From NCBI GenBank assembly GCA_017792425.1, contig CP051233.1, positions 2,805,727 to 2,869,726 of the forward strand: a DNA stretch of 64,000 nt, given 5' to 3'. The translations under genes were made by a program, and so were the position numbers. The notes beneath the pieces were generated by a model that saw only the letters and a program-made list of their open reading frames with translations, had not been told where the DNA came from and searched no databases. Each line of letters opens with the position of its first letter. Position 1 is the first letter of the stretch. This document shows, one piece after another, positions 16,331 through 25,394 of the stretch. The DNA comes from Thalassovita sp. Its GTDB lineage: Bacteria; Pseudomonadota; Alphaproteobacteria; Rhodobacterales; Rhodobacteraceae.

Positions 16331-18190
16331 CTAGGCCGCAGGTGCGATCTTCGACTTCACAAACTCGAAGATTGGGCGAAACACCTCGAAGTATGCGTCG
16401 TTCAAGTGTGGAATCACTTCTGTCGCAAACTTCTCTTTTTGCGCATCCGACTTCACGACAATCTTTGTTCCGCCGAAGGGTGCGGGCTGCTCCTCGAAGA
16501 ACTCTGCCGACCTCGGGTCACCATAGAAGAGGTGCTCGATCTCGCAGAGTGATTCACCGCCGAAGCTCTCGTTGCTAGCTAGGTCTTTGACTACCTGCTT
16601 CCGGATGGCTTCGTGGGTGGGGACAGGAAGCATGATGCCGTAGGCGTTTCTTCCTTGCAGCTTCTTCACTAACCCATCGACAAGGTTCTCGATGATCAAC
16701 TCGCCGGCCAGACCGTTCCAGTGATCATAGGCCTTGTCAAAGTCAAACATGCCGAACACTGGAAGACCGCCCAGTTCATTGTGGATACGATCATCCGTCA
16801 GGAGTTGCTTTAGGTACGAGCAGCTGAAACCATAGAATGGAATGAATGGCATTCCGTCTTGATAGAGCCTGTGCCAGGCTTCTTTCAGGATAATTGGATC
16901 GATGCTGCCTTCAGTGAAGAAGATCGGCCTCGTCTGGATCTGGATTGCATTGATGATGCTGAGCAGCTGCTCCTTCTCAGTATACTTGATCAGCCTTTCA
17001 CTAAGCTTCTCGACCGCGACACGTTTGGGTACCGAATAGACGTTCGCGTGACCATCCTTCAGGTCGAACAGAGCAATCTTGTCGCGTTCATGAGAAATCA
17101 AAGTGGCCGCGCTATGGCTGCTTAGAAGAACGTGGTTGGTCCGCGCCGCCTCTGTGCCTGCGATGTCGATGACTTGTTTCAAGAAGCCAAACTGCCACTC
17201 CGGATGAAGGAATGAGTCAGGCTCGTCCAGAAGCGTAATGCAGTTTCGATCCTTGAAGAGCTCTGAGACTGCAAAGATGTAGACGGATTGGAACTGGCCG
17301 TCGCTAAAATCGCCAACCTCCGCGACCTGACCTGTGGCAAGGCGGAGCGGGATTGACAACCCATCGAGCATCCCGAGCGCCTTCAGGTGATCGAAGCTCC
17401 GAAACACGACCGATGATGGAACTCCCGCGAAGTGTTCTGCGAATAGGTCCAAATCGATCTGGAGCTCGTATTTGTCGTTCTCTCTGTCGTAGATCGAACC
17501 TAGGCTGTAGCCCCCCTTGATGCAGCTCAGGAGTTTCTCAACAAACTCTCGAGAGACCCCAGAAGCACCCCATAGGAAGGTACCTGGATCAGCGACATCT
17601 ACATCGGCGTGGCGGAAGGATGGGGCTTTCAGCTTGAGAAAAGCAGTGTTGGCCGAAACCTCGATAGCGAGCTTCTCACACAGATACCTTTTGGCGACAC
17701 TATCTGCGGGCTGCATTAACAGTACCGACAGGAGCAGTTCTTTGTACTCGGGGCCGATGCTTATGAACTGTCGTGTCTCGTCGCTCTCCCATCTTCTGCT
17801 GCGTCGAGAAAAGGCTTGGGAGTATCGATCGACAGTTTGGCGAATCTTGTCATTATGGCCTGAGTAGTAAATCAAGACGTTGTCGGGAACAGGCGTGCGT
17901 CCAACCGTTCGCCGTTCACGGCCATTGATGGACAGAACACCATCCTGCCAGGTAATTTCGGTATGCTCCCCCGCGATCTCGTAGGTCACTGAGTAGTCGA
18001 AAGCTATCTCGTCCAGGGCATCTCGGCTGTCAAAGATGTGCCGGAATACCTCGACGAGCGCTTCGAAAAAGTTGGACTTCCCGGTCCCGTTCTTACCGAC
18101 GAAGATATCAAGAAAGCTTTCACCATCGAAGGAGAGTTCAAAGTCTCTTAGGTTCTTATAGTCACTTATCCAAACAGTCTTTAAGCGCAT
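16331..18190 (-). CDS. OLD-like AAA ATPase with TOPRIM-type C-terminus
   Basis: 619-aa protein of the RecF/SMC-like ATPase class. Walker A is VGKNGTGKSN (about 31-40), a signature-like FSDGQ precedes Walker B CITLLDEPDSFLHPEW (about 313-328). The C-terminal part has an acidic FTEGSIDPI near 425 and GMFDFDKAYDHW near 480, matching the E and DxD placement of a TOPRIM nuclease. OLD-family and related proteins act in phage defence. It starts 6 nt after the hsdS stop with no clear ribosome site of its own, so it is probably coupled to the hsd operon. AAA genes of this general type are known inside type I restriction loci (Rlo proteins). Confidence 0.8.
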   Translation of the reverse strand: MRLKTVWISDYKNLRDFELSFDGESFLDIFVGKNGTGKSNFFEALVEVFRHIFDSRDALDEIAFDYSVTYEIAGEHTEITWQDGVLSINGRERRTVGRTPVPDNVLIYYSGHNDKIRQTVDRYSQAFSRRSRRWESDETRQFISIGPEYKELLLSVLLMQPADSVAKRYLCEKLAIEVSANTAFLKLKAPSFRHADVDVADPGTFLWGASGVSREFVEKLLSCIKGGYSLGSIYDRENDKYELQIDLDLFAEHFAGVPSSVVFRSFDHLKALGMLDGLSIPLRLATGQVAEVGDFSDGQFQSVYIFAVSELFKDRNCITLLDEPDSFLHPEWQFGFLKQVIDIAGTEAARTNHVLLSSHSAATLISHERDKIALFDLKDGHANVYSVPKRVAVEKLSERLIKYTEKEQLLSIINAIQIQTRPIFFTEGSIDPIILKEAWHRLYQDGMPFIPFYGFSCSYLKQLLTDDRIHNELGGLPVFGMFDFDKAYDHWNGLAGELIIENLVDGLVKKLQGRNAYGIMLPVPTHEAIRKQVVKDLASNESFGGESLCEIEHLFYGDPRSAEFFEEQPAPFGGTKIVVKSDAQKEKFATEVIPHLNDAYFEVFRPIFEFVKSKIAPAA

Positions 18191-18196
18191 GTTAAT

Positions 18197-19885
18197 TCAG
18201 TGCAATTTTGTTGTGAGTGTATCCGCGAGGCAGCGTGCAAGCTCACGCGAGGCGTTTGTTTGTTTTCTCAAAGATCTGCATATCCCAATGAGCAGATCGA
18301 CTTGCTCAACGATCCGCGCCTGCTCAGCTAGCGGCGGAATCGGTAGTTCAACAGACCAAAGCTTTTCCGAAACAAGTTTGCAGGTTCCATGGGTCGATCT
18401 GTCGACGCGGGAGAGAAATTCCTTCTTCATTCCCTTCATCATTATAAGCACGTAGGCCGGATTCAGGTCCCCTAGATCGATCGCTTTCATATCCTGATTC
18501 ACCGCGACGGGTACTTCAGTAATCGCAACCGGAAACGAGTGGGCAAGTATCATGCCTCGAACTACGACGAGCAGACTGCCAGCCTCAATCAACTTTGCTG
18601 AGCTGCCAGCAATGGCCTCTTCGGTGATTTTGTCGATTGCGTCACGGATGTAGTCCACCTTCATATCCTTGGGCGAGACCCAAGGAATGTCACCGTTCCA
18701 AAACGAAGGATTGGACTTCGAGGGCGTTCCGCCGCCGGTTACATCACCAAGGTCACCAAAAGTACAAACTGACCATCCTGAAGGAAGAGTACGCTCCTTA
18801 CCATCTGGCCGCCAATTCGGGGTATTGCGGGAGAGAAACCCAGAAGCTGGCTCGTCTTCGGAAGATTGCTCAACAAGTGCCCCCTTTATCGCCAGATCGA
18901 AAATGGCCTGTTCAAGTGAGTCTATACTTTCCTCAGTCGTAAAAAGCGTTTCGAAGTTCGCTTCAAGGCGGGCCCAATTGTGGGAGAGCCCTCCAGAAGT
19001 TTGACTGCCAGTAAGAGCGGAAAGGCAGACCTCGACGAGAGTCTGTTGCGCCTCTAGGCTGCCCTCAGCCTGGCGCTCCAGTGCGTCGCAAAGCTCCATC
19101 AACTCATCTACTTTGGCGACTATTCGGTGTTGCTCAGCAGTAGGTGGAAGTGGGACCAAGCCTGAAAAAAACTGCTTATCATTGATTGCTGGATAAGCGA
19201 TGCCGGTTTGGCAACCCTCCACGTAGGATACGAAGGTCGGGGAACGGAAGTAGCGATATAGATATGATGCCATGACTCCCTCGAATGGGTGAACTATGGC
19301 GAAAGCCGTGCTGGCGATCGGCTCCGGATCAAATTCTTCAGTAATGACAGCAATGTTGAGGAGATAGGGCCGAACCGTCGAATAAATCACGGTACCTTGT
19401 CGCACTATCTTGCGAGCACGCGATGGCGCTTCTTTTGCCGAAAGAACATTGGGCTCGGCGACCAAACCCCATTCTTTGTTTATCGCCCCCACATCTATGT
19501 AGGTAAAAGCTGTATCGGGCACCTTTTGCCCCCAGTCATGACCTAGTTGCGAAACCCGGCACCACGTCCAATTCTTTGGAAGCTCAAAGGGCGTTTCGGA
19601 CGCGTCGATCCTTGCTACCGGTTTGGGTTTCTTAATGACGCCCTCTGTGAACATGTTCGCTTGTTGGTCTTTAAGTCGCGCAAGTAAATCGGCTGCAGGT
19701 TCATCGCGTTCATCTTGCGGCACCAACTTTCCGCGCACAGCAAGTTCCAGGATCAATTCCCGAAGCTTGTGAATGCCGTGTAGACTTACAGTCCTACCAC
19801 CTCCGCGCCCCGCGCCAGATTTCTTGACGCTAGCAGAGGTCCAGATGTCCAGGTGCTCAGTTATGAGTTGGTTTACGTCCTTCAC
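18197..19885 (-). CDS. hsdS: Type I restriction system specificity subunit HsdS
   Basis: Determines the DNA sequence recognised by the HsdR/M/S complex. The 562-aa protein has two target-recognition domains: the first begins ELPKNWTWCRVSQLG and ends before LPPTAEQHRIVAKVDELMELCDAL; the second begins TLPSGWSVCTFGDLGDVTGGG and ends at IPPLAEQARIVEQVDLLIGIC. These two AEQxRIVxxVDxL segments are the conserved helical spacers. An N-terminal extension (HKLRELILELAVRGKLVPQ) is repeated between domains. The start is GTG, overlapping the hsdM stop (GTGA). Confidence 0.95.
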   Translation of the reverse strand: MKDVNQLITEHLDIWTSASVKKSGAGRGGGRTVSLHGIHKLRELILELAVRGKLVPQDERDEPAADLLARLKDQQANMFTEGVIKKPKPVARIDASETPFELPKNWTWCRVSQLGHDWGQKVPDTAFTYIDVGAINKEWGLVAEPNVLSAKEAPSRARKIVRQGTVIYSTVRPYLLNIAVITEEFDPEPIASTAFAIVHPFEGVMASYLYRYFRSPTFVSYVEGCQTGIAYPAINDKQFFSGLVPLPPTAEQHRIVAKVDELMELCDALERQAEGSLEAQQTLVEVCLSALTGSQTSGGLSHNWARLEANFETLFTTEESIDSLEQAIFDLAIKGALVEQSSEDEPASGFLSRNTPNWRPDGKERTLPSGWSVCTFGDLGDVTGGGTPSKSNPSFWNGDIPWVSPKDMKVDYIRDAIDKITEEAIAGSSAKLIEAGSLLVVVRGMILAHSFPVAITEVPVAVNQDMKAIDLGDLNPAYVLIMMKGMKKEFLSRVDRSTHGTCKLVSEKLWSVELPIPPLAEQARIVEQVDLLIGICRSLRKQTNASRELARCLADTLTTKLH

Positions 19886-21360
19886 AGGCGTCCCCCGTTC
19901 AGTGCATCTGCCAAGATCGCCTTCAACTGATCCCGCAGTTTCCGGATGTCGTCCTGTGTCTTGGCATACTCCGCCAACAAGTGGTCGGGGTCATGGTCTT
20001 CCGCTTCGTCCTCATGCGGATTCTTGAGGTCGAAGTTGTAGTTTCGCGCTGCCAGGTCATCCGAGCTGACCTTCCAGGCATGTCTGTTTTCCTTCCGGGA
20101 CTTGAAGCCGTCAGCCTCATCGCCCCACCAGTCAATTTCCTCCTGGAACTCCTCATACGTCATTGGGCGGGACTTGTTATAGCTCGACACACCCTCGGGA
20201 TAGGGATGCTCGTAGAACCACACGTTCTTTGTGGGCTCACCCTTGGTGAAGAATAGAATGTTGGTCTTGATCCCCGTGTACGGGTTGAAAACACCGTTAG
20301 GCAGCCGGACGATGGTATGGAGGTTGCACTCCTCCAGCAGCTCCCGCTTGAGCGTTGTCTTCACGCCCTCTCCGAACAGGAAACCGTCAGGCAAGACCAC
20401 AGCTGCCCGGCCATGTTTCTTCAGGCGTCGCTTGATCACCGCGATGAACAGGTCGGCCGTTTCGCGCGTCCGGTAGGTCGCCGGGAAATTCTTTTCGATA
20501 CCATCTTCTTCGATGCCACCGAAGGGAGGGTTGGTGACGATTACATCCACCCGGTCCCGTTCAGAAATCCCGGTGTAGGGATAGCTAAGGGTGTTATCCA
20601 GCTTGATGTGCCGCGGCGTATCGATCCCATGCAGGATCATGTTCGTGATGCACAGCATGAACGGCAGTGGTTTCTTCTCGACGCCCTTGATGGTGCGAGC
20701 CAAAGCCTCCCGATCCTTGCTGGTCTTCACATAGTTTTCGACTTTGTGATCGATCGCGCACGTCAGGAAGCCACCGGTGCCGCAGGCGGGGTCAAACACC
20801 ACCTCTTCCAGCTTGGGGTCCACACGGTTTACGATGAACTTGGTCACCGCGCGAGGGGTGTAGAACTCTCCGGCGTTCCCCGCACTCTGCAGGTCACGCA
20901 GGATTTGTTCGTAGATGCCTCCGAAGGTGTGCCAGTCACCCGAGTTATTGAAGTCGATCTCGTTGATCTTGTTGATGACCTGGCGCATGAGCGTGCCAGA
21001 CTTCATGTAGTTGTAGGCATCTGCGAAGACGCGCTGGATGACCTGGGCCTGTTCTTTCTTCGGGCTGTTGAGCAGGTCCTGCGATTTGAGCTTCGGAAAC
21101 AGGATATTTTGTACAAAGTCGTAGAGCTCGTCGCCGGTCATCCCCTCGCGCTTACCCGCCCAGTTGCGCCAGCGGAGATGCTCAGGAAGGGGGGATTGAT
21201 AATCGTCCTCAACGTACTCAAGTTCGGCTTCGCGATCGTCGAAAATCTTCAAGAAGAACATCCAGACCATCTGGCCGATGCGCTGCGCGTCGCCATCAAC
21301 GCCCACGTCCTTGCGCATGATGTCTTGGATTGCCTTGATGATGCTCGCGATGTTGCCCAT
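19882..21360 (-). CDS. hsdM: Type I restriction system DNA methyltransferase HsdM
   Basis: N6-adenine methyltransferase that protects host DNA and forms the M2S core. The SAM motif is FDPACGTGGFLTCA (about residue 192) and the catalytic motif NPPFGG (about 277). The N-terminal helical HsdM_N domain contains QRIGQMVWMFFLKIFDDRE. At 492 aa it is the normal length and both catalytic motifs are intact. It overlaps hsdR (TAATG) and hsdS (GTGA), so the three subunits are co-translated. Confidence 0.96.
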   Translation of the reverse strand: MGNIASIIKAIQDIMRKDVGVDGDAQRIGQMVWMFFLKIFDDREAELEYVEDDYQSPLPEHLRWRNWAGKREGMTGDELYDFVQNILFPKLKSQDLLNSPKKEQAQVIQRVFADAYNYMKSGTLMRQVINKINEIDFNNSGDWHTFGGIYEQILRDLQSAGNAGEFYTPRAVTKFIVNRVDPKLEEVVFDPACGTGGFLTCAIDHKVENYVKTSKDREALARTIKGVEKKPLPFMLCITNMILHGIDTPRHIKLDNTLSYPYTGISERDRVDVIVTNPPFGGIEEDGIEKNFPATYRTRETADLFIAVIKRRLKKHGRAAVVLPDGFLFGEGVKTTLKRELLEECNLHTIVRLPNGVFNPYTGIKTNILFFTKGEPTKNVWFYEHPYPEGVSSYNKSRPMTYEEFQEEIDWWGDEADGFKSRKENRHAWKVSSDDLAARNYNFDLKNPHEDEAEDHDPDHLLAEYAKTQDDIRKLRDQLKAILADALNGGRL

Positions 21361-23714
21361 TAGCCTTCCGCCTGCCTGTACAGCTCGTTTTCGAGGTCCC
21401 TTACGGCCTCTTCATATTGTTCTTTGCCACCGAAAACATTCCGGATGATTTCGACTGGTTTCCCAATCTCATCAAAAGGATGCATCCGCAGGACGCGCGC
21501 ATCCTCTATCGCTTCGATACCCTCGTCCGCGTACTTGTCCAAGAGGGCAGAAAGGACCTGCCTCACTTCCTCGCCGTATTTTGTAAAGTAGTCTCGCTTC
21601 TTCACATTATTGGCGCGCTCCGCACGCGTCAGCGGCGGTTGCTCATAGGCTACATGGAGGAGGAGGTCGAAGTCTCCAATGTCCTTGCCAACCTCAGCAG
21701 CAAGATTTTCCAGAAGGACGCCATGCTCTTCAAGCTCCTGGATGATGGCCTTCTTTTTGTCGGCTCCGTTCCAGTTTTGGATGAAGTCGTCTAGCGAGGC
21801 ATACTCTGACCGAATCTGGCGCTTGGCGAAGTCTTTGTAGGACTCAGTTATCAACTTGCCGTCCGGCCCCAGATACTCGATGCGTTCGGCGACAATCTTG
21901 GCATCGACGCCGCTTACGCGGATTTTTGTGGTACCTGCGGGCTCATCATCCGGCCCGTCGCCGTCATCACCTGGGTCTTCATCTGAGGGGTCGGGGGGTT
22001 CAGGATTATCATCAGGACCGGGTGTGTAGATAACCACGGGGCTCCCATCGAAATCGGGGTCTCGAAATAGATCGGTCGCGCCTTTGAAATCCATGATCGT
22101 GAAGAAGTACTTATTGTGCTCTTCGTCGATCCGCGTCCCCCTGCCGATGATCTGTTTGAAGATCGTCATTGAGGTGATCGTCTTGTCGAGAACGATCAGC
22201 TTGCAGGTCTTAGCGTCAACACCAGTTGTCAAGAGTTCGGATGTCGTCGCAATGACAGGAAACTTGCTTTCTGGGTCGATGAAGTTATCGAGCTCTGCTT
22301 TCCCCTCGACGCTGTCGCCGGTGATCCGCATCACGTACTTTGGGTTGTCGAGCGCCAGCTGACCTGCAGCATTGACGATTGCTTTTCGCATGCGTTCAGC
22401 GTGGTCGATGTCCTCGCAGAAAATGATGGTTTTGGAGAAGGGGTCCGTCGCTTTTAGGAGCTGCATCACTCGGTTGGCGACGAGCTTTGTTCGCTGGTTT
22501 AGGACCAAGATACGGTCCATGTCTTGGCGGTTGTACTCTCGAGCCTCGATTTCTGCCCCAAGGTCGTCCGTCATACCCGGCGGCGGTGTCCAGCCTTCAA
22601 CATCGCGGTCGATGTCGATCTTGACCACCTTGTAGGGGGCCAGGAAGCCATCATCGATGCCTTGTTTGAGGCTGTACGTGTAAACAGGCTCGCCGAAGTA
22701 GCTGGTGCTAGAGACGTACTTGGTCTCCTTGGGCGTTGCTGTGAGACCAACCTGTATTGCGTCGGAAAAGTAGTCCAGAATTTCACGCCAGGCGGCATCG
22801 TCGGCTGCGCTGCCGCGGTGACACTCATCGATAACGATCAGATCAAAGAAGTCACGAGAAACGGTCTTGAACACTTTGTCGGCTTCGTCGGGACCCGTGA
22901 GTGATTGATAGAGCCCGAGATGGATCTCGTAAGACGGGTCGATTGTCCGGCTACGAACTTTGGTCATGACAGCGCCAAACGGCTTGAAGTCATTCACGAG
23001 CGTCTGATCAACGAGTACGTTTCGGTCTGCGAGGAAGAGGATTCGTTTTGCCTGTCCCGCTTTCCATAGTCGCCAGATGATCTGGAACGTTGTGTAGGTC
23101 TTGCCCGTCCCGGTCGCCATGACGAGAAGAACACGGTTCTTCCCCTTCGCTACCGCCTCGATCGTGCGATTGATGGCCTCGACTTGGTAGTAGCGCGGCT
23201 CCTTTCCAGAGGTGTCTTCGTGATACGGCTGTAGGACAAGTTTTTCCTCCTCGTCCTCGATCCCGCGAAACTTCTTATATCTTTTCCAAAGCTGCTCGGG
23301 GGACGGAAACTCATCCAGTGAGAATTCTGCTTCGATGTCTTCGCCAGCCTCTGGGACTTTGTTGTGCCCGGCAAAAGCATCTCCATTGGAGCTGAATGCG
23401 CTCGGAATATTTAGAATCTCTGCGTAGCCCAGCGCCTGCTGTAGCCCGTGGCTGACACCAACGTTGTTGTCCTTTGCCTCGACAACGCCAATTGGAACTG
23501 ACGGCTCCCAAGAAAGGACATAGTCAGCGAATTTTTTCTTCTTCTTATTTCGGGAAGACATATTCCCACGAACAATTACGGGACCGGGCGTTAGGGTCAC
23601 TTCACGCCGAATTTGCGTCATTGGGTCCCAACCGGAATTGCGAATAGACGGCGAAATAAAAAGATCGCAGATATCGCTTTCGCTAAGCTTCTTCTTTTCG
23701 CTCGGGTCCATCAT
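21360..23714 (-). CDS. hsdR: Type I restriction system endonuclease/translocase HsdR
   Basis: The motor and nuclease subunit. The N-terminal PD-(D/E)xK domain shows ADYVLSW...GVVEAK (about residues 45-70), followed by a superfamily 2 helicase with Walker A VMATGTGKTYT (about 200), DECH box VIDECHRGS (about 295), and late helicase motif IIGRGTRIDEEH. The C-terminus is of the EcoEI type. I start at the first of two adjacent ATGs (23712-23714); another ATG at 23750 is possible, and the open frame reaches further up into the divergent exonuclease gene, which is unlikely. All motifs are intact, so restriction should be functional. Confidence 0.93.
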   Translation of the reverse strand: MMDPSEKKKLSESDICDLFISPSIRNSGWDPMTQIRREVTLTPGPVIVRGNMSSRNKKKKKFADYVLSWEPSVPIGVVEAKDNNVGVSHGLQQALGYAEILNIPSAFSSNGDAFAGHNKVPEAGEDIEAEFSLDEFPSPEQLWKRYKKFRGIEDEEEKLVLQPYHEDTSGKEPRYYQVEAINRTIEAVAKGKNRVLLVMATGTGKTYTTFQIIWRLWKAGQAKRILFLADRNVLVDQTLVNDFKPFGAVMTKVRSRTIDPSYEIHLGLYQSLTGPDEADKVFKTVSRDFFDLIVIDECHRGSAADDAAWREILDYFSDAIQVGLTATPKETKYVSSTSYFGEPVYTYSLKQGIDDGFLAPYKVVKIDIDRDVEGWTPPPGMTDDLGAEIEAREYNRQDMDRILVLNQRTKLVANRVMQLLKATDPFSKTIIFCEDIDHAERMRKAIVNAAGQLALDNPKYVMRITGDSVEGKAELDNFIDPESKFPVIATTSELLTTGVDAKTCKLIVLDKTITSMTIFKQIIGRGTRIDEEHNKYFFTIMDFKGATDLFRDPDFDGSPVVIYTPGPDDNPEPPDPSDEDPGDDGDGPDDEPAGTTKIRVSGVDAKIVAERIEYLGPDGKLITESYKDFAKRQIRSEYASLDDFIQNWNGADKKKAIIQELEEHGVLLENLAAEVGKDIGDFDLLLHVAYEQPPLTRAERANNVKKRDYFTKYGEEVRQVLSALLDKYADEGIEAIEDARVLRMHPFDEIGKPVEIIRNVFGGKEQYEEAVRDLENELYRQAEG

Positions 23715-23831
23715 TGAGCAACCAAATCTCTGCTTCTGGCGGGATTGCATCCTTAGGGTATCGAATGAGGCGAAATCCGCTAGTGCAAACTTGGGCTTAG
23801 CCCCAGCGTTGACGCAAGTTAGGCTGCCCCC

Positions 23832-25214
23832 ATGACCTACGTCTTCTACGACACCGAAACCACCGGGACTGACACTACCTTCGACCAGATTCTGCAGTTT
23901 GCAGCGATCCGGACGGACGACGACCTGAACGAACTCGACCGCTTCGAAGTCCGCTGCCACCTTCTACCTCATGTGATCCCAGCGCCCGGGGCACTGTTGG
24001 CGACACGTATCGCACCGGCAATGCTTACCGATCCCAACCTGCCATCGCACTATGAAATGATGCTCAAGATCGCACAGAAGCTGCGCGAGTGGTCGCCGTC
24101 GATCTTCATCGGGTACAACACCCTTGCCTTCGATGAACCGCTGCTGCGGCAAGCGTTTTATCAGACCCTGCAGCCGGTCTACTTAACCAACACTGACGGC
24201 AACCAGCGCGCGGATGCGCTTCGCCTTTCCCAGGCAACGGCGGTACTGGCTCCCAACACCATGGCTGTGCCTATTAGCGCCAAGGGTAAGCCGACTCTAC
24301 GCCTCGACACGCTGGCCCCTGCAAACGGGTTCGCGCATGAAAACGCCCACGATGCTTTGGCAGATGTGGAAGCCACCATTTACATGGCGCGGCTGATCCA
24401 TGACCGAGCGCCTTCTGTTTGGCATTCTTTGATGCCTCTGGTGGACAAGGGCGCAGTCACGGCGGTGCTGACATCAGGAGCACCGAAGGGCCTGGTAGAA
24501 TATCACATGGGGGTTTCGTCGCTGCGTGCTGTTGTCGGGTGCGGCCGGCACCCAAAGAACCCGACCATGCAGGCTGTGTTCGATCTCCGTCGCGACCCCG
24601 CTGAGGTGTTGAACCTGAGCGAGGAAGGCCTGATCGAAGAAACAAAGGGGGCAAACCGGGCTCTGCGAACGGTTTATGCCAACAAGATGCCTGCGCTAGT
24701 CGATTTAGGCTTGGTGGGTGATCTGGAGGGCGCAATAGGCCTACCCAAGGCAGAGGTCGTCCGCCGGGCCACTATAGTGGCCGCTGACGACCGGTTTGCC
24801 GCGCGGGTGGGTATGGTAATGCAACAACGCTACCCGCCCTTTGAGCCCGCCCAAGTGGTCGAGGGGCGGATGTACGCGAGGTTCCCAAGCCGCGCTGATG
24901 AAGTCCGAATGCAGGCTTTTCATGCGACGGGATGGGCTGAGCGCGCAGAAATTGCCGAAACAATCGAGGACGACAGATATCGGGAATTGGCGCGGCGCAT
25001 CGTGTTTTTCGAACAGGCAGAGGTGCTTAAGCCTGAGCTTCGCCGAGGTCTCGAGAAATGGCTACACAACCGATTGCGCGGACGCGAAGGTGTGGAGGCG
25101 GGACGAACGGTTGATGCTGCGCTGTCTGAGCTCGAAGGTATCACTGCCGACGAAACTAATGCGTCTGCGCTGCAAGAAATCCGGCACTGGCTGGAGGAGA
25201 TCGGCGCGGGGTAG
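23832..25214 (+). CDS. Exodeoxyribonuclease I (SbcB)-like 3'-5' exonuclease
   Basis: DEDDh nuclease of 460 aa: motif I FYDTETTGTD (residues 5-14), motif II FIGYNTLAFDE (about 96-106) and motif III HENAHDALADVEA (about 173-185). The second half has no active-site residues but a helical layout, and total size is close to E. coli ExoI (475 aa), so I favour the SbcB type over a short DnaQ-like enzyme. It is the only plus-strand protein gene in the island, divergent from hsdR (the intergenic distance is 117 nt) and convergent with the PLD-helicase. It could trim DNA ends produced by the restriction nuclease (inference). Confidence 0.85.
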   Translation: MTYVFYDTETTGTDTTFDQILQFAAIRTDDDLNELDRFEVRCHLLPHVIPAPGALLATRIAPAMLTDPNLPSHYEMMLKIAQKLREWSPSIFIGYNTLAFDEPLLRQAFYQTLQPVYLTNTDGNQRADALRLSQATAVLAPNTMAVPISAKGKPTLRLDTLAPANGFAHENAHDALADVEATIYMARLIHDRAPSVWHSLMPLVDKGAVTAVLTSGAPKGLVEYHMGVSSLRAVVGCGRHPKNPTMQAVFDLRRDPAEVLNLSEEGLIEETKGANRALRTVYANKMPALVDLGLVGDLEGAIGLPKAEVVRRATIVAADDRFAARVGMVMQQRYPPFEPAQVVEGRMYARFPSRADEVRMQAFHATGWAERAEIAETIEDDRYRELARRIVFFEQAEVLKPELRRGLEKWLHNRLRGREGVEAGRTVDAALSELEGITADETNASALQEIRHWLEEIGAG

Positions 25215-25394
25215 CCGCGAATGTGGCCGGCGCGGGCACGACAAGTTTTGACCGATTACACGGGTTAGCACCGCCCGCGTGCGACGGCAGGCAAAACAAA
25301 CCCTGCATAAGGCCAGAGCGGCCTAACCACGTCTGGTCCAAACATGGGTATCGCTTCAACACCAACCGGGCTCCGGTCGCAGCTGGATGAAAGT

